Shown piece after piece: positions 11,301-21,869 of a DNA stretch of 64,000 nucleotides (position 1 is the stretch's first letter; each line of letters opens with the position of its first letter). The DNA is taken from NCBI GenBank assembly GCA_963989245.1, contig OZ022344.1, forward strand, positions 64,484,453-64,548,452, given 5' to 3'. The notes below the pieces were generated by a model that worked only from the letters and a program-made list of their open reading frames with translations, was not told the DNA's origin and did no database searches. The DNA comes from Nansenia antarctica. Taxonomy: Eukaryota; Chordata; Actinopteri; Argentiniformes; Microstomatidae. A program made the translations under genes and the position numbers.

Positions 11301-13011
11301 CACATTGCACTGTTATTCCAAATGCAGACCTGTAATTCACGACTTCATAGATAATCGATCAATGTAGTTGCTTTGATAACATATCTTCATTTTCTTACAC
11401 AGGATTAGTGGCATATCATCTAAATTTAGAGACATTATTTTGAAGAGCAAGCTAGTGCAAGAAGGACCTCCTGCTCGATATCAGCTCTTACCAAATAAGG
11501 ATTGTGAACCTGAAGAAGAGTCCAAACTAAGAAGATGGACCATTGGAAAGAAGGATCCCTGTAAGATTAACAAAACCGTACTGATAGTGGGAGAAACAGG
11601 AACAGGGAAGTCGACTCTGATCAATGCCATGGTCAACTATGTCCTGGGAGTAGAGTGGGACGACAATGTCTGGTTTGAAATCATCGAAGACGAGAAAAGA
11701 AGTCAAGCTGAAAGCCAAACATCAGTGGTCACTCTTTATGAGATCTTTGGATTTGAGGGCTGTAGAGTCCCGTACTCCCTCACCGTCATTGACACTCCTG
11801 GGTACGGAGACACCAGAGGGATCGACAAAGACGAAATAGTTGAGGAAAAATTGTCTGAATTGTTTAGATCTGAGAATGGAGTTAGAGAAATTGCCGCAGT
11901 TGCCTTTGTGATGAAGGAGAGCACTAATCGACTCTGTGACAGACAGAAGTACATAGTTGCACAAATTGTGTCTTTGTTTGGTAGAGACATGGAGAACAAC
12001 ATTGTAGCCCTTTTGACATATTCTTCTGGTCTGGACCCAACTGATGCTCTGCAGGCCTTGAAGGATGCTAAAGTCCCTTTGGCCAAAGACAGAAAGTCCA
12101 ATAAAGCCGTTTTCTTCCAGTTTAACAACTGTAGAAATGCCTGCACAAATGTTCAGAAGGCTACACCGAGAGAACAGCGGGTCTTGAAGAATAACTGGGA
12201 TACTTCGATGGATGGTATGGCGGAGTTCTTTGATTTCCTAAGTAATGTAGAATCCCAGAGCGTGAAAATGACTGAAGGTGTAATGAGGCAGCACAAACAG
12301 CTGGGGTCTTGTGTCAGCAACATAGTGGAACGCGTCAACTTGATGGATCTGAAGCAGAAACAACTTAAGGAGACTCAACAAGCCTTGAAGGCCCATCACG
12401 CTGACTTGAAAACATTTACAATGGAGTCTGACACATATGAGAAGCATAAACAAGAAATAACAACCGTCTGGCATGAACTGACGAGAAAAGCCACCACCTG
12501 CAATAAATGTAAGGAGAACTGTCATTACCCAGGATGCTGGTGGGTAGAAGATCTCTCATGGTGTAGTGCGATGACAGACAATTATTGCAAAGTTTGTTCA
12601 AACAAGTGTCACTATTCTGAACATGTCCGAGACAATTATACATGGAAAACCATGACCAAGACCGTTATCTTGACAGGTGAAGATTTGACCAAAAAATATG
12701 GAATTTCAGAAAAAGAAGAACTGATTCAGAAACAGGAGAACACGTTGGAGGTCGACAGAAAGGAGAAAGACGAACTGCTGAAGGAATCCTACGAACATAT
12801 TCTTGAACTGGAAAAAACCGGCTTGACTATTTCACTGTCCACTGCAGAGCATCTGGAGTTCCTGATAGCGAGCATGAGGGACATAGGAAACATAGAATAT
12901 CTTATGAAACTGGAGGAGGTGATGAAGAAATTTGAGGTGGAACGTGGTGGAGCTCTCTCGTACTTCAAAGGCATGTGCAGCAAAGTAATGAAATACAAGT
13001 ACCAGACCTGA
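8389..13011 (+). CDS. Teleost P-loop GTPase (AIG1/GIMAP-related) with cysteine-rich region
   Basis: Large coding exon 11403-13011 gives a GTP-binding protein: P-loop GETGTGKST, Walker B-like DTPGYGDTRG about 70 residues later, then a helical region and a cysteine-rich segment (TCNKCKENCHYPGC, CKVCSNKCHYSE), a coiled tail, stop at 13011. Such proteins form a large fish-expanded family near AIG1/GIMAP; cellular role unknown. Upstream coding exons: 8389-8427 (MSKKSKPPDGQKQ), 8671-8769 (DSVSVRDPQ...FIAVGSQ), both phase 0, and 11223-11285. Read from ATG 11275 across the last intron (AT|G) the frame stays open, giving 539 residues. Read in phase from exon 2, exon 3 gives SSQQHLLWVTTRDQ but exon 4 then stops at once. 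So either translation starts at 11275, or a one-base break exists at this junction. Confidence 0.75.
9355..9460 (+). mobile_element. Tc1 transposase remnant in intron
   Basis: atgctctggggctgtttt followed by a frame reading GPLVPVKGNLNTTAYNEI resembles the second catalytic block of Tc1-family transposases (MLWGCF...GPLVPVKGNLN). Frames are broken. It lies in the GTPase gene between exons 2 and 3. Confidence 0.55.
9880..10200. mobile_element. Tc1/mariner-type non-autonomous repeat fragment in intron
   Basis: Contains ttctacactccaaatgtttg, the block ccccttatttcagggtaccc and cagaagtaattggataattg, which belong to the same style of fish Tc1-like repeat as 6041-6222. No intact ends. Identification is from memory, so low confidence. 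Confidence 0.35.
10240..10870 (-). mobile_element. Degenerate L1/Tx1-type LINE reverse transcriptase fragment
   Basis: On the minus strand, pieces such as SGFMKGRSINDNIRN, DLEKAFDKI and SLINWIKTLYNN appear in order; these are the conserved L1-type RT blocks (GFxKGRxIxDNIR, DFEKAFDxxxW, FINWIxxxY). Stops and frameshifts are frequent. It lies in the intron before exon 3 of the GTPase gene. Confidence 0.6.
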
Positions 13012-13719
13012 GTCGGATGTCGGCAAAAACGTTGGATTTGGGTCACATTTCACTGCCGTGTGAACAAGGCCATAGTGCTTCCTTTGTTTTACCCTTCAAA
13101 CGAGTCATTTGCCTTCAAGGGTGGCACATTTACATTATTATAACTGGTTCCTAGGACTTTTTTTCTTTGTATAACTTGTGTTATTTTGATTTGATGTGGC
13201 ATTTTATCTGTAAATCTATGCAAAATATGAATCAGATATATGTGTGGAATTGTGAAAAAAAGAAAATCCATGAAATAACAATATTTTGAGAACCTGTTCT
13301 CAGTAAGTCACAGTGTGTTATCAGAAAGACTGGTGTGATTCTCGTGATATGCAAATGTAAAAAATAAACTAAAAGACTAAAACTGGTTAATGTCAAGTTT
13401 TATTCTGATATTAGTAAAGATAAATAGAGCCTTTTAGTGTGTGGTGGCTGGCCTTAAATCAGATACAGGTGTGAAAAACATTATCCTAATTGCAACCATA
13501 TTCCCACTAGAGCAGTAGGCCTATCAATGACTTTACACATGGGACTAATCACCTTATTAGGGTTAGGGTTATCATCGATGACCTAAACTTGGGTGCCTTG
13601 AGGCGTAGTTGGAGAAAATCCTATGTTCATTTTTGCAACTATTTAATTGAATACAAATTATAATTTAAGATAATAAACATAATAATAATTATTATTACAA
13701 TGTGGAGTCTTTAACTCTG
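13012..13719 (+). other. 3' UTR and downstream flank of the GTPase gene
   Basis: Non-coding after the stop at 13011. AATAAA at 13363-13368 is the likely poly(A) signal. Downstream nothing coding is visible; 13557-13571 holds ttagggttagggtta by chance or as an interstitial telomere-like trace. Confidence 0.45.
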
Positions 13720-13990
13720 GCTTCGTTCACATGGCAGGTCTTGATGCTCAATTCCGATTTTTTACACAGATCCGATTTTTTTGTTTGGCAGTTCACATTA
13801 CTGACCTATATTTGACCTACATATATGACCTATATTTGACCTATATATGTGACCTATATTTGACCTATATATGTGACCTATATTTGACCTACATTGACTC
13901 GTGTGAACATTCCACGGCCCTGAACAGATCCGCATGTGCAGAAGGACAATAAGAATGACGTCAGGACATCCCGCGCAGCGCACTGTTTAC
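13720..13990. repeat. Probable non-autonomous DNA transposon with 24-bp internal minisatellite
   Basis: Begins near ggcttcgttcacatggcagg and contains about four copies of gacctatatttgacctatat plus tgt (24-bp period, 13803-13895). The opening resembles dispersed fish DNA repeats, but I cannot give the superfamily. It ends before the unrelated sequence leading to the mcl1 exon. Confidence 0.4.
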
Positions 13991-14358
13991 AGAACCAACC
14001 ATGGATAACATGACGGATAGCGTTACAACCGGTTTCATTTTCAAGTTTTTGTGCAGCGGAAGCCGACAAAAATATGAGCAAGTGGTCAAAAGAAGAAGGA
14101 TGAGGAAAAAGAGAGCCAAATGCTTAGCTATGGCTTTTTGTAGAGCACTCGCTTCTACGTTCTTCTCTTCGTTTCCGCTTTACTTTCCACAGCGATGGAG
14201 GACGTTTGAGTCGCACGGTAAAAGGCTAGCTTCTTTTTTTGTGTCTCACACACAAGCTAGCAACCTACCTAAAACCTTCAACAATTAGGGGTTTTGTTGA
14301 CTTTTTTTCTTTCTTTAAATTAATTAATCCCTTCTTTTAAACCGTGTTTAAAGCCATT

Positions 14359-14803
14359 ATGCTGAACATGTTGTCCACGGGGAAGCGAGCCAGCGCCTTC
14401 AGTACCACATCCACATCCCCGCTGGCCGGGAGCAGCTCTGGAGGCCAGGCCAGGGCAGGAGGGGGGACACCGCCGACACGGCCTAAACAACTAGGGGTCA
14501 ACGACTACCATAAGACTACCAACAACAGCCTGCTGGAGAAGAACCAGAGAGCCCTGGACCACGACGACGACGGCTCTCTGCCCTGCACCCCTGCCGAGAT
14601 GTCGTCGCCTGGGTGCGGGGCCCCGGGGGGGGATGTGGGGGTCCTGGAGCACGACACCAGGCAGCTCGTCGATGCTTTCTATCGGGAATATACGGAACTT
14701 AACTCTCCTCAGTTGAGGTGGAACACCTCAAGAAGCAAGCCTCTGTCCACCATGAAACGGGTGGTGGAAGACGTGATAGCCAAACACCGATACGCGTATA
14801 ATG
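14359..14803 (+). pseudogene. mcl1: mcl1 first coding exon, apparently orphaned
   Basis: Anti-apoptotic BCL2-family protein Mcl-1 sequesters BH3 proteins at the outer mitochondrial membrane. From ATG 14359: MLNMLSTGKRASAFS, a low-complexity PEST-like stretch, then EHDTRQLVDAFYREYTELN and SKPLSTMKRVVEDVIAKHRY, matching the N-terminal BH region and BH3 helix of Mcl-1. The exon stops at AAT G|GTGAGT (14803), the same residue and phase at which exon 1 of vertebrate MCL1 ends. I found no exon 2 (the NWGRI BH1 block) downstream; about 40 bp after the donor an hAT transposase tail begins. So this is either a stranded exon of a pseudogene or exon 2 lies outside the window. Confidence 0.65.
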
Positions 14804-14845
14804 GTGAGTTGAGTTGTTAAGGCCGGTTTAGGCTTCTGCGTCCTT

Positions 14846-15217
14846 CTGCTGGCAGAGTGCCGGAAAAGTGTCCAAGACGAAGACCAGCAAACAGGTACTA
14901 CCAGCACACCAACACTCACTGACTCAGCCATAGAGGAGTTATTTTCCTTTGAGGATGAGGATGACCCCTCTGCTACTGCTGAAAGTGAAGTTATGGATTA
15001 TCTCAAATCAGGAGGACAAGGGATGGACACTCTTAATGGATTTCCACGGATAAAGAAAATTTCACTCAAATACAATGCAGCCACTCCATCCAGCGCCCCC
15101 GTAGAGAGACTGTTTAGCCTGGGGAAGCTCGTCTTCACTCCAAAGAGGAACAGGCTCTCTGACCAGAAGTTTGAAAAGCTTCTGCTTTTAAGATACAATC
15201 ACTGGTTTAATGGCTAG
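14846..15217 (+). pseudogene. hAT transposase C-terminal fragment
   Basis: One open frame ends with NAATPSSAPVERLFSLGKLV then FTPKRNRLSDQKFEKLLLLR and YNHWFNG, stop 15217. This is the hATC dimerisation domain (SSAxxERxFS...RxRLxxxxxxxLxxL). The N-terminal zinc finger and catalytic part are missing. It begins right after the mcl1 donor. 15218-15850 has no recognised content apart from a repeated tttaaaagcacttcatattg (15311 and 15435). Confidence 0.75.
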
Positions 15218-15856
15218 GATGGTTAGATGACTGGGTTGGCTGGATGAATGAATGCATGCATGGATGGATGAGTGTTAGGAAGGAGTGTATGGATGGATTT
15301 CAGTACTACTTTAAAAGCACTTCATATTGTTTAACTGTTTACTTTTGTTGTGTTGAAAATACTTGAAGTTACAGTCTGTCTACCAGTTGAAGTTGTGTGA
15401 CAGTTTGATTTATTTAATTTACACAACAAAGATTTAAAAGCACTTCATATTGTTAAATGTTTACTTTTGTAATGAAGAAAATACTTGAAGTACAGTATGT
15501 ACTGTATACCAGTTGTGGTCTGTTGAAGTGCAATAAATATGAAAAGTTCCCTGCAAATCCAAATTATTTTCTTCCTGATAGGGACACAGATCAGATCAGA
15601 TCTAGGTCTAGTCAACAACGTGGTTGTGTGATTGTGTTTGTTGCTTTCTTTTGTTGGATGAGCTTCCTGGATCTGTGAGTTGTTTTTGGAGAGCGATTGT
15701 TTTTACTTTTTGGGATTTTTTCTTTGCTTGTAAAAGCTCTTTTTTTGTAAAGACTTTCCTCTCAACTCTCAAAAGCAGTTGGCGTTTGCTGTCCAAGCAA
15801 GGGAGAGGCAGAGAAGCAACAGGATGTTCCAGACAAATGGACCCTTACGACTATTG

Positions 15857-16241
15857 GCATTTGAGGAATGGGGGTGGGGGTGGAGTGGAGGTGGAGTGGG
15901 AGTGGAGTGGGGGTGGGGGTGGAGTAATAGATCCGCCCCACCCTGAAGCCCCGAACCCCCCCGCGCCCCCTCTCGAGGAAGAGGACTGGGAGAAGGAGAC
16001 AAGCAACCTCTCACCCCCGGACTACCAACCAGGGCTGTATGGACTGGATCCCTACGGCCCTGAGGATGTGTTGTCTTTCGCCCTCCGGGGGGGGAGCCTG
16101 CAACACACCGAGCCCCACCCCCACCTGCCAGATTATGCCTACAGACCAGCGCGCCACCACGTCCCCCCGGTGGTGGTCCCCAGGGTCCCCCGCCTCGACG
16201 GCATCGTGGACGGCCAGTTCGCTGACGCTGAGGAGTTATGA
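15857..16241 (+). CDS. Orphan 3'-terminal coding exon, proline/glycine-rich
   Basis: Not recognised. The frame ends ...PPDYQPGLYGLDPYGPEDVL, SFALRGGSLQHTEPH and RLDGIVDGQFADAEEL, stop 16241, with a poly(A) signal AATAAA at 16416-16421, so it looks like the last exon of a plus-strand gene. The start is uncertain because a GGGGTGGAGT-type simple repeat (15868-15925) precedes it; the clean part begins about 15925 (DPPHPEAPNPPAPP). Acidic and tyrosine-rich, without membrane segment or known domain. It could be the cytoplasmic tail of a longer protein whose other exons are lost. Confidence 0.35.
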
Positions 16242-16435
16242 GGAGTAAGCAGAATACTCTCAACCAACAATATAAGTCTTGCTTTAAGAATTTGTTTGTG
16301 TTTAGATGAGTAAAGATGAGGAGTACAGAATATGTTATGCTGTTTTCAAATTAGTTCACTGATGCTGAGGAGTAATTGTTATTATTGTTATTATTATCTT
16401 TTGTATTCTCATTTTAATAAATAAAAGTTTCTCTT

Positions 16436-16706
16436 TATATCCTAGGTTTCTCTCTCTATCCTAGGTTTCCCTCTATATCCTAGGTTTCCCTTTATATCCT
16501 AAAGTTTCTCTATGTCCTAGGTTTCCCTTTATATCCTAGGTTTCTCTTTATATCCTAGGTTTCCCTTTATATCCTAGGTTTCCCTTTATATCCTACGTTT
16601 CTCTTTATATCCTAGGGTTCTCTTTCTAACCTACGTTTCTCTCTATATCCTAGGGTTCTCTTTCTATCCTAGGTTTCCCTCTCTATCCTAGGTTTCTCTA
16701 TATATC
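16436..16706 (+). repeat. 19-bp minisatellite (ATATCCTAGGTTTCCCTTT)
   Basis: About 14 imperfect tandem copies with a 17-19-bp period, varying tttccc/tttctc and tatatcc/ctatcc. It sits directly before a LINE fragment. Confidence 0.85.
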
Positions 16707-16727
16707 CTATATCTAACCGCTGCTCAT

Positions 16728-17452
16728 TTTTTGAGCCTTGATTGGCTACGAGTAGTTGACAGAGTGCAGCAGCTTGCCCTGGGCCTGGTCTTCAAGATAC
16801 GCTACACCACAAAGACACCCAAGTACCTGTCAACATACTTCCAAAAAGTGAACAACGTCCACACATACAACACCAGAGGAAGCTCCACGAACCACGTTCA
16901 ACCGCGTTGCACCACAAACAAGGGGTTAAACTTGTTTGCAAACTATGCAGTAAAAATGTGGAACGCCCTTCCTATAATCTTAAAGGAGTGCAAAACACTG
17001 CCCACCTTCAGAACCACTCTCAAAAAACATTTACAGGAGGCTGCAATCCGTAACTGGACCCTCTAAATCAAAAATCAGATTAAAAGACCCGAACTACCCA
17101 CTGTACATACTTTGTGTTTTGTCCCCCGCCCCCACCTGTGGTGTATGTCCCCACCTGTCCTACCCGCTGTACATACCTTATGTTTTGTTGTATTGTTCTT
17201 CCCATGATGGATGTATGTTTATCTTGTAGATAGTAATAGTTATTTGTCTGTATTATCTTGTAGATGGTACTAGTTTTTTTTGTCTGTCTTACATGTAACG
17301 ATGAATTGAGAATCAAGGACCCCAATTGAAATAAGCCAGTGGCTTTCTTGGGTTTTTATCCTGTTAGTTGACCTTGTATGTAATATGTACTTTCATGTAC
17401 CTACTTCTGCAAATCTTCTAATAAATGTTTTCAATCAATCAATCAACACTTT
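16728..17452 (+). mobile_element. LINE 3' end (CR1/L2/Rex-like): RT C-terminus and 3' UTR
   Basis: Coding part to 17066: LDWLRVVDRVQQLALGLVFK, then HTYNTRGSSTNH and FANYAVKMWNALPIILKE with LKKHLQEAA at the end, the usual C-terminal tail of CR1/L2-type ORF2. It is followed by a 3' UTR and ends in tandem TCAA repeats (about 17437-17450) with AATAAA just before. 5'-truncated as normal for LINEs. Confidence 0.7.
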
Positions 17453-17534
17453 GGTCCCCTAGATGGCACTTTATCTTCTAATCTGGCAGTGGGTAAGCTT
17501 TTCCTTGTCACATTTGGCTGACTGACACCACGGC

Positions 17535-17695
17535 TAGCCCACTGCACCGTGGTAAAAAGTAACGCAATAGTTACTTTCCCTAGTAACTAGTTACTTGTAT
17601 AATGAAGTAATTCAGTTACTAACTCAGTTACTTTTTGGGATAAGTAACTAGTAACTATAACTAATTACTTTTTTAAAGTAACGTGCCCAACACTG
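17535..17695. repeat. Palindromic AGTAACT-rich hAT-like MITE fragment
   Basis: gtaacgcaatagttactttc, agtaactagttactt and aaagtaacgtgcccaacact form a partly palindromic dispersed repeat common in fish. No coding content. Superfamily is from memory. Confidence 0.4.
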
Positions 17696-17981
17696 CTTAC
17701 AGTACACTGACACTAATGTTGAGGCACATTCCAGTTGTTACACTTGAGTATTCTTGCTTGAATGTGTATACATTGGTCAAAATAAGGTCAACATAAATGA
17801 AACAGCAATTGTCCCCGTTTCTGTATTTCATCATGATAAAATGTATACATTTTTCCTAAAAAGTTGGAAATGTCCCCAGATTGCATCTGAGAAATCTGGT
17901 CACCTTACCTTAGGTGAATACAAGATAATTAAATAACATGCATACAGGCCTACTTGGGGATGATAGTCAATTGTCTACAGT

Positions 17982-18113
17982 GGGCCTGTTCATGTTCTTC
18001 ACTGTATGGATATTGCAATCATTGGACTTATCGGGAATGTTACCCTTATGAAGACGTACATTACTGTGAAGTCAATGCGGACGGTGGTCAACCTCGCGCT
18101 ATACGTGCAATGA
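17982..18113 (+). pseudogene. Bombesin-receptor (GRPR-like) GPCR remnant, TM1-TM2
   Basis: A 43-codon frame reads ...CMDIAIIGLIGNVTLMKTY, then ITVKSMRTVVNLALYV, then stop. This matches the end of TM1 (GLIGNxTL), the first intracellular loop (K-x-x-T-V-K-S-M-R) and the start of TM2 of the gastrin-releasing peptide receptor better than NMBR or BRS3, by recall. Asn of GN is the class A position 1.50. The match breaks off after about 35 residues and no other receptor exon is nearby, so it is a relic. Confidence 0.5.
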
Positions 18114-18371
18114 ATATGAATGTAAAAAGTAAATATATTTGCATGAATATCAATATGATATGAACAGTAAATATATATGTATATAGTGTGATGCGTACAG
18201 GACATGGACGAATACGATATGTAGTATCCTTTGTGTGCACTCCTTCATAATAGCCTACGTGAGGCAATATTTCTTATGTCGGTGGAAATGGTATCCATTT
18301 CAAAGCGTTTCTCCTCTTTCACCCTTCTGCCAGCGGAGTCGCAGTTGATCATTTCTGTCTGATGATGCATC

Positions 18372-18823
18372 GGTAACGTTAGCTACCTTAGCTAGCTAAC
18401 ACCTGGTGGTAACGTTAGCTACCTTAGCTAGCTAGCACCTGGTGGTAACGTTAGCTACCGTAGCTGGCTAGCACCTGGTGGTAACGTTAGCTACCGTAGC
18501 TAGCTAGCACCTGGTGGTAACGTTAGTTAGCTACCTTCGTTAGCTAGCACCTGGTGGTAACGTTAGTTAGCTACCTTAGTTAGCTAGCACCTGGTGGTAA
18601 CATTAGCTACCTTAGCTAGCTAGCACCTGGTGGTAACATTAGCTACCGTAGCTAGCTAGCACCTGGTGGTAACATTAGCTACCGTAGCTGGCTAGCACCT
18701 GGTGGTAACATTAGCTACCTTAGTTAGCTAGCACCTGGTGGTAACGTTAGCTACCGTAGCTGGCTAGTACCTGGTGGTAACGTTAGCTACCGTAGCTGGC
18801 TAGCACCTGGTGGTAACGTTAGT
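18372..18823 (+). repeat. 36-bp minisatellite, about 12 copies
   Basis: Unit starts gtaacgttagctacc and continues ttagctagctagcacctggt g. Copies differ at a few sites (cttag/cgtag, agctagc/ggctagc, acgtta/acatta). The array ends two bases before the target site of the next element. Confidence 0.9.
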
Positions 18824-18827
18824 GTAA

Positions 18828-20313
18828 GGCCCAATCCCAATTCACCCCTAGCCCTTCGTTTTCACCCCTATGGCTCGATTTGCGCGTTCACGTTTAGGGC
18901 GAGGGCTGTCTCAATTCATATTTCATCGAGGGCTAGGGGTAAGGGGGAGGGCTAACTATTACTTCGTTTCGAGGGATTTCAGGACCAGACTAGCTTCGAA
19001 GGGCTAACGGTACGCTACCCCTTGATACCAGGATGCATTGCGAATCATCTACAGAAATCTTATGTCGCTCTATTCAATGCGGAAATGTCATTTTACTTTC
19101 TCTGTAATTACTTATTAATAAAGATTTGAAAAATTATGATAACCATCGTATTGTCTTAGTTTAATGTCATTACAATGCATTATAGACCTTTTATTTATAA
19201 CAAGCTTAACCCAAAAATCGCTTTTATGTCGGTGCTGTGTCTAACGTTACAGTAACGCAACGCTGCATGACAGTCGAGCATTTCAGAGATTACAGTCATA
19301 AATCAATTATTACCTGTGGCGTTTGACAGCGGATGATGGTACACATATGTAAAGTTATCTATCAAACGTTCATCTGACTACATGATGCGCATTTTGACCT
19401 ATTTCCACCCGCAATCTAATCCGAGCAGTTGTTATTAGGTAATATTATTAATGGGTTGTATCATTCATTTCAATGCATTATAGACCTTTTCTTTATAACA
19501 AGCACAACAACAACAAAACGTTATCATGCCGATATAAGTGTGTCTAACGTTACAAGCTGATTTGTGCATGACAGCCGCGCATTGACATATTTCCATGTCT
19601 AATGGCATATGACACGCGAAATGTAACAGTTAAGGATACGCGTAAAGGATGATGATCTATCACCGTTCGACTCTACTGAGAAATGTTTCCGCTTATTTGT
19701 CATCTCTCCTTCACGGGCAAATGTGGCCGTGTCCCCAAGAGATCCTCTTTCTACGTTTTTGACCACCACTATGATGGATTGATTTTTGGATTCTAGACGA
19801 CGAATTGTTCTGAGAAAGGCGCTTGGTAACGTGATTTTTGGACAACGCTTTATGACTACTGATGGACTCGTGTGTATGTGGTGGCTGAGGATTGAGTCAC
19901 GGGTATCTTTGGAGGAACATTGTGCGCTGACAGATGGTTAATACTTGGTTGGAGTCATTCATTGTCATTATTGCGATGTCCACAAAAAATACATCGCTGA
20001 CGGAAGAGACTAAAAAAGGAACGTCTAACTACAGTGTGTTGATAACAAACGAAAAAAGATCCTTATAGCACACGCAACAGAAATAAACACAGCTGAAGAA
20101 GGCATTGCGAGATGTGAGAGCCGGCAACACAACGCGTCACCCGTACCGCGTCAAACCACTGTTGATGACGTAGGCGCCGTGAAGGGCTGTCCCAATTCAA
20201 AGGGCTGAGATTTGAAGGGGTAGGGCTTGTGACGTATTCGAAGGCAAGGCCTTCGAATCGAGTGACACTCGAAAACGAGCCATAGGGGTAGAAAAGGGAA
20301 TTGGGATTGGCCC
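18828..20313. mobile_element. 1.49-kb non-autonomous DNA transposon with TAA target duplication
   Basis: Left end GGCCCAATCCCAATTC, right end GAATTGGGATTGGCCC (with slight mismatch), flanked on both sides by TAA (18825-18827 and 20314-20316). Long imperfect inverted ends: both carry CCCCTATGGCTCG within 60 bp. No transposase frame. Interior includes a direct duplication: gcattatagaccttttattt at about 19176 and 19484, followed in both by gtctaacgttaca and gcatgacag. A 3-bp target fits Harbinger/ISL2EU-like or IS3EU-like families; I cannot decide. Confidence 0.7.
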
Positions 20314-20395
20314 TAAGAGTCTCTAGGCACAGAGGGAGGTCGACACAAAGGAACAGCTGTACAAACGTGTTTGTTAACGTACAGCACTGCTCAGC

Positions 20396-20526
20396 ACCGT
20401 CACTGACGGGCTAACACACACACACACACACTGCACCGTCACTGACGGGCTAACACACACACACACACACACTGCACCGTCACTGACGGGCTGACACACA
20501 CACACTGCACCGTCACTGACGGGCTG
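20396..20526 (+). repeat. Tandem repeat with (CA)n cores
   Basis: Four copies of gcaccgtcactgacgggct followed by variable CA runs. No gene. Confidence 0.8.
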
Positions 20527-21090
20527 AGCGAGACGTTCAAAATAATCAAAATCAAAATAAAGTGCAGCGCGCGGCCGTCACTGCCGCTCAAACTTTCCAT
20601 ACAGTGTGTGTGTGTGTGTGTATATTGTGGTCGCTCGTATCTGTGGACTGTTTAGCTCTAGCCACCCGCACAGTTGTTGTCAGCTCCAGTGAGAAGAGAG
20701 CAAAGGCTTTTGAATGACGACAGATGCCGTTATATAGGCGGAGGGTCCCGTCCCTCGTGACACAAGCGTCGCCTGGGCCAGCCAATGGGCTGGCGCAGTG
20801 TAATTCAGTTTCTGATGAGGTCACGCAGGGGGCGTTCCCATAGTTGCCCCATAACTTGAAACCAGTTGGTCACTGAGTAGTGAGTAACAGACTCAGTGAG
20901 TACTGTTTTTGTTGCTTGAATAAAGGCTGGCAGTCTTTAATAGCCAAATGTTGTGGACTATACTGGGGAAGTATTTGTTATTATTCAGGAGTAAAACAAT
21001 AAATACAAATATCGGATTGATATCGGTATCGCAGATACCTGAAGCCCAGGTATCGGTAGTGAAAAAATGGGATCGGGACATCCCTACCTA
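20527..21090. other. Unassigned, ending in a hAT-MITE-like scrap
   Basis: 20527-20995 has a TG run (20604-20622) and sequence with no recognised gene. About 20996-21088 (aatatcggattgatatcggt ... gggatcgggacatccctacc) is the end of a widespread fish repeat of hAT type. Confidence 0.35.
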
Positions 21091-21094
21091 ATTT

Positions 21095-21830
21095 CATCCA
21101 ATACAGGCCTTTCAATATCTTATTGATAATCACAACCTACAGAAACAAGATTTCTACAGGTATTTACAACTGAGGCATTACTACTTCTATAAGAATATAA
21201 AGAATAATGAGGTTTCTGAAATGAGTCTCGTCAACATTTGTATTGATGCGTATAAGGGCAACACCCACAAGAAACTGGTGTCAAGAATTATACAGAAGAG
21301 TATACAGTCCACCAAGAATCACTCCACCTTATATGTTAGGGATAAGTGGGAGAAGGAAGCAAACATAGTCCTAACTGAGGAAGAATGGTTGAACATATGT
21401 AAAATACAATCCACCACCTCTAGCTCTGGACAATGGAGAGAATTTTCATGGAAGAACATTATTAGGTTTTTTATTACCCCAAGAAAAAAATACTTACAGA
21501 ATGGTACACCGGGAACTGGGAATTGCTGGAGAGAGTGCAACAATTCAATGGCTCATTTCTATCACATTTTTTGGGAATGCAGGGGTGCTGGCCCAAAAAG
21601 GTGACAAAATTATTTTCACTGAAAACGACGGAAATGATCATTGCGCGGCGCCCAGGCACCTTCCTATGATGCATGCTATAATTTTTCTATACAAGCTCTG
21701 TTCAAGGGACACATATAAAGCCTGTCAGTGTTATTCAGACCTATGAAGCAGCGGTAACAATAATGAAAACGCATCTATTAGAATTAGAAGAAAGATGTAT
21801 TTATTTTGTAAATATATTTTGTTTGTTTTT
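21095..21830 (+). mobile_element. L1/Tx1-type LINE ORF2 C-terminus
   Basis: Plus-strand frame encodes LQLRHYYFYKNIKN, then WEKEANIVLTEEEWLNICKI and GQWREFSWKNIIRFFITPRK, then CWRECNNSMAHFYHIFWEC, the post-RT region and CCHC-like end of L1/Tx1 ORF2. A frame change occurs near 21600. 5'-truncated. Confidence 0.65.
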
Positions 21831-21869
21831 GTTTTGTCACTTAAAACATTTATTCCCACATACATGAAA

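Noticed and set aside
13557..13571. ttagggttagggtta as an interstitial telomere
   Set aside because: Only two and a half units; could be chance.
15624..16241. Full 205-codon frame as one protein
   Set aside because: The front part is low-complexity Phe/Cys-rich and a GGGGTGGAGT repeat; only the end looks like real coding sequence.
18372..18823. Regular 36-bp repeats resembling a CRISPR array
   Set aside because: No unique spacers; units are contiguous, and this is a eukaryotic genome.
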